DNA of 64,000 nt from Bacteroidales bacterium. GTDB lineage: Bacteria > Bacteroidota > Bacteroidia > Bacteroidales > Muribaculaceae. The stretch is from assembly GCA_004553485.1 (NCBI GenBank), contig SFLG01000002.1, forward strand, positions 1 to 64,000, read 5' to 3'. The notes below the pieces were generated by a model. The model was not told the DNA's origin, did not search any database, and saw nothing but the letters and a program-made list of their open reading frames with translations. Of this stretch, positions 61,107-64,000 are shown one piece after another (the stretch's first letter is position 1; each line of letters starts with the position of its first letter). Position numbers and translations under genes: made by a program.

Positions 61107-61139
61107 TGTGACGGGTAGCGACAAAATTTTGTGACGGGT
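61107..61139. repeat. 10-nt direct repeat TGTGACGGGT
   Basis: Two copies, 61107-61116 and 61130-61139, in the space between rpiB and the TamB-like gene; 23 nt apart. Possibly a regulator site; function unknown. Confidence 0.5.
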
Positions 61140-61305
61140 TGACCCCCAAAAGTTTGGGATACGTCGCGGCAAAAATTATCCGTCCTGTCGCAACCTTTGC
61201 AGCCGCCGAGTGTTGTAAATTCAAAAGCAAGGCGGCCCGCGCTGCCCGCATCGGTACATTCATCATACGCGTTTTCAACCACGTCATCGCTAACATTCTG
61301 ATTCT

Positions 61306-64000
61306 GTGGCAAAGTTCAGTACATCACGTTATGCAAAGCCGGCATTGCTGACACTCGTCGGCATTGTCCTGTTCGTGTTCGGCAGCTTCACCGTGCTCTA
61401 TTCGGCATGGTTCCAGGACATGCTGCGCGTGCACCTCGTCGAGTACATGAACCGCCGCCCCGACACCCGTTTCAGCCTCGACGGGCTGCGCATCACCCTT
61501 CCGCTGAGCCTCAACCTCGACGGCCTGGTGTGGATAGAGCGCGGCGACACTACCGTCGCCGCCGGCGCCCTGACCGGCAACGTGCGCCCGCTGTCGCTGC
61601 TCGAGGGACGTGTCGAGCTTGACCGCGCGCGACTGCTGCGGGGCCGCTACAATATGGGCAACGCCGACTCGGCCACCATCATCCGCATAGCCGGCGACAC
61701 CATCCTGCTCGACGACGCGTCGGTGCGCCTCAGCGACATGGCCATCAAGGCCAACGACGGCCTGATTGCCGGTGGCTCGCTCAAGCTGTGGATCAATCCC
61801 GACCCTCCCGTCGACAGCACCCCGTCGCAGCCCACGCGGATGAATATCGCCGTCAAGCATCTTAAAGTGCGCGACCTGCGTTTCGGCATGAACCTCATGC
61901 CCACCATTGACACCCTCGACGTGCACATCGACGAGGGCGACATCCGCGACATCGCCGTCGACCTGTACAAGCAGACCGTCGACGTGGGCACGTTCAAGGG
62001 CCACGGCCTGGCGGCCACCTACATTGTCCCCGACTCGGCCCAGATTCTGGCCACCAAGGTCGCTCCGCCCGCCCCCTCGTCCTCGGCGCCGTGGACAGTG
62101 CGCGTGGGACATATCAGCTTCGACCGGTCGTCGGGCCTCTATACCACGCACGGCCTGAAGCCGCTGCCCGGCTTTGACCCGGCGTATATCCAGGCCACCG
62201 ACCTGACCCTCGTCAGCGACAATTTCTACAACCGTGCCACCGACGTCAACATACCCCTCAAAGTCACCGGCACCGAGCGCTGCGGCGTGCAGTTGGACGT
62301 GGCGGGCACGCTGGCCATCGACTCGATAGGCCTCACCTTTGACGACGTGAGCCTGGCAACCGCCAACGGCACCGACCTCAAGGGCAAGGGATACCTGCAG
62401 ATGGGCGATATGGCCACCGACCCCGACCTGCGCGTGCGCCTCGACGCCACCGGCAAGTTCGCCGTGGCCGACGCGCAGCTGATGTTCCCCGTCCTCAAAC
62501 CCTACCTCGCCCCCGCCGGCGAGGACTCGGCGATAGATTTCGGCACCGCCATCGACGGCACGATGGGCCAGCTTAACATCAACGGCCTTGACCTCAGCCT
62601 TCCCGGCGTAATCGAGCTCAGCGGCAGCGGCCTGCTCAGCTCGGTGATGAACCCGGCCAAGATGGAGGGCGACCTCAGCCTCACCGGCCACATCGGCGAC
62701 GTGCACCCGTGGCTGTCGATGCTGATGCCCGGCTCGGGCATCGCCGTGCCGATGATGGACGCCCGCGCCGACATGATGTTCGGCAACGGCACTTACAGCG
62801 GCACCCTCACCGCCACCACGGCAGAGGGCGACCTGCGCCTTGACGGCACCCTCGTCGGCCGCGGCCCCGAATACAATATAGACCTCATCACCAATGCCTT
62901 CCCCGTCCAGGCCTTTATGCCCGGCGCCGGCGTGGGCGAGGTGACGGCGCACATCGAGGGCGAGGGGTACGGCCTCGACCTGTTCTCAAAGGCCACCCGG
63001 GCCAACGTCAGCGCCGACATAACCTCGCTGCGCTACCAGGGCGTCACCTACCGCGACATCTCCGGCAAGGTGATGCTTGAGGACGGACACGGCGACATCA
63101 CCCTTGACTCGCGCAACGTCGGCCTCAACTTCGCCCTCGACGCCACGGCCACGGTGGACGGCGACAAGTTCGAAATCGACGGCACCTTCAACAGCCGCCG
63201 CATCGACCTGTACGACCTCAAAATGTCCACCACGCCGGCAGCGGTGATGTTCGGCGCCGACCTCGACGCCAGCTTCAACAAGAGCCTCACCGACATCGCC
63301 GCCACGCTGCGGCTTGACACGCTGAAATATTCGTACGCCACGGGCGAGATGCACGTCAGCGACATCGTCGCCCGCCTCAACAGCGTCGATTCGGTCACCA
63401 ACGCCTCGATACGCAACCGCGACATGTTCGCCTTCTTCTCGACGCCGATGCTGCTGATGCCCTTTGTCGACAGCCTGGCGCGCGTGACACCCGTGATGGA
63501 CCGCCTCAACGCCGAGCACAAAATCAGCGTCACCGAGCTGCAGGCTGCCCTGCCGCCCTTCAACCTCGCCATCAGCGGCGGCAACAACAATATGGTAGGC
63601 CGCATCCTTGCCGGCTCGGAGATGAGTCTGAGCAACTTCTCGGTCAACGCCTCCAACGACAGCCTCATCAACTTCGACGCCCGCGTCCTGGGCTTCAACA
63701 GCCCGACGATACGCCTCGACACGCTGACACTCGACATGCGCCAGCACGGGCGCCGTCTCGACATACAGGGCCGTCTCGACAACCGCCCCGGCACCTTCGA
63801 CAGCTGGGCACACGCCCGCCTCGACGGCTTTTTCGACACCGACCGCCTGGGCCTCAACCTGGAGCAGCAGAACATCCAGGGCAAGACCGGCTTCGACATC
63901 GGCGCGGGCATATCCCTCTCCGGCGACTCGACGGCAACGCTCACCCTCGACAAGCTCGACCCCATAATCGGCTACTCGCCCTGGACGGTCAACGAGGGCA
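61306..64000 (+). CDS. tamB: TamB-like translocation/assembly protein (3' end beyond window)
   Basis: A reading frame from GTG 61306 stays open for 898 codons to the window end. An upstream in-frame TAA at 61291 limits the start. Residues about 12-36 form a membrane helix (AKPALLTLVGIVLFVFGSFTV), followed by a long periplasmic beta-rich region of repeated strand pairs (SLNLDGLVWIERGD, LEGRVELDRARLLRG, DDASVRLSDMAIKANDG). This is the AsmA/TamB shape: an inner-membrane anchor with a beta-taco reaching the outer membrane for lipid transport or outer-membrane assembly. The conserved C-terminal DUF490 part is not yet reached, so the exact family is inferred. Confidence 0.8.
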   Translation, partial: MAKFSTSRYAKPALLTLVGIVLFVFGSFTVLYSAWFQDMLRVHLVEYMNRRPDTRFSLDGLRITLPLSLNLDGLVWIERGDTTVAAGALTGNVRPLSLLEGRVELDRARLLRGRYNMGNADSATIIRIAGDTILLDDASVRLSDMAIKANDGLIAGGSLKLWINPDPPVDSTPSQPTRMNIAVKHLKVRDLRFGMNLMPTIDTLDVHIDEGDIRDIAVDLYKQTVDVGTFKGHGLAATYIVPDSAQILATKVAPPAPSSSAPWTVRVGHISFDRSSGLYTTHGLKPLPGFDPAYIQATDLTLVSDNFYNRATDVNIPLKVTGTERCGVQLDVAGTLAIDSIGLTFDDVSLATANGTDLKGKGYLQMGDMATDPDLRVRLDATGKFAVADAQLMFPVLKPYLAPAGEDSAIDFGTAIDGTMGQLNINGLDLSLPGVIELSGSGLLSSVMNPAKMEGDLSLTGHIGDVHPWLSMLMPGSGIAVPMMDARADMMFGNGTYSGTLTATTAEGDLRLDGTLVGRGPEYNIDLITNAFPVQAFMPGAGVGEVTAHIEGEGYGLDLFSKATRANVSADITSLRYQGVTYRDISGKVMLEDGHGDITLDSRNVGLNFALDATATVDGDKFEIDGTFNSRRIDLYDLKMSTTPAAVMFGADLDASFNKSLTDIAATLRLDTLKYSYATGEMHVSDIVARLNSVDSVTNASIRNRDMFAFFSTPMLLMPFVDSLARVTPVMDRLNAEHKISVTELQAALPPFNLAISGGNNNMVGRILAGSEMSLSNFSVNASNDSLINFDARVLGFNSPTIRLDTLTLDMRQHGRRLDIQGRLDNRPGTFDSWAHARLDGFFDTDRLGLNLEQQNIQGKTGFDIGAGISLSGDSTATLTLDKLDPIIGYSPWTVNEG

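Noticed and set aside
61324..62952. 542-codon antisense frame opposite the TamB-like gene
   Set aside because: Shadow frame; the plus frame has an anchor helix, beta-rich pattern and no stops to the window end.

Overview
The window looks like a chromosomal segment of a GC-rich gut-type member of the Bacteroidales, most likely Muribaculaceae or a close relative. This is inferred from gene content and promoter style. The gene sets are Bacteroidota-typical: ftsX-DUF3098-uppP-truB-queA, pdxJ-exbB-exbD-tonB, DUF4494, DUF6377, split glycine dehydrogenase genes and glycine-lipid genes. Many upstream regions carry the Bacteroidota promoter pattern TTG - 19/20 nt - TAnnTTTG, most often as TAATTTTG. 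I saw no prophage, CRISPR array, rRNA or intact insertion sequence, so most of the window is housekeeping core.

Layout. 0-7.4 kb: the start of an exported protein, the ftsX-to-queA operon on the minus strand, an AlbA_2-type ATP-binding protein, luxS and mtnN separated by a 369-bp inverted-repeat element, and two identical tRNA-Val genes. 7.5-16.5 kb: a BASS-type transporter, a Crp/Fnr regulator, an ArgC-like protein without the catalytic cysteine, the glycine-lipid pair glsA-glsB (glsB frameshifted), DUF4494, a YggS-type PLP protein, and an MFS symporter followed by a porin. 16.6-20.6 kb: a four-gene surface-polysaccharide-like cluster. 20.7-37.9 kb: a DUF6377 regulator, exonuclease III, the threonine-to-glycine pair tdh/kbl, miaB, an acetate CoA-transferase, a MATE pump, then lplA and the glycine cleavage genes gcvT (frameshifted), gcvH, gcvPA, gcvPB and lpd. 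38-46.5 kb: asparaginase, metG, a TonB-ExbD-ExbB set with pdxJ, then an ACT-like protein, nadK and a YgjP-type metallopeptidase. 46.5-57.2 kb: mfd and an S41 protease, a four-subunit 2-oxoacid:ferredoxin oxidoreductase, a small orphan protein and a SulP transporter. 57.6-64 kb: a calcium P-type ATPase, rpiB and the first 898 codons of a TamB-like protein.

How the genes work together. Glycine is the recurring theme. Tdh and Kbl turn threonine into glycine and acetyl-CoA, GcvTHP and Lpd oxidise glycine with a lipoyl arm that LplA can charge, and GlsAB put glycine into membrane lipids. Two members, gcvT and glsB, carry frameshifting deletions, and exonuclease III has a short in-frame deletion of a conserved segment.

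The most unusual non-coding signal is a set of short degenerate tandem arrays between genes. Seven arrays with unrelated unit sequences all have a strict 9-nt period, and two more share a 10-11-nt unit. Other noteworthy items are the element between mtnN and luxS, a 26-bp palindrome present twice (once encoding the end of ExbD), a surface-protein relic fused to the end of the MATE gene, and related hairpins at both ends of the gcv region.
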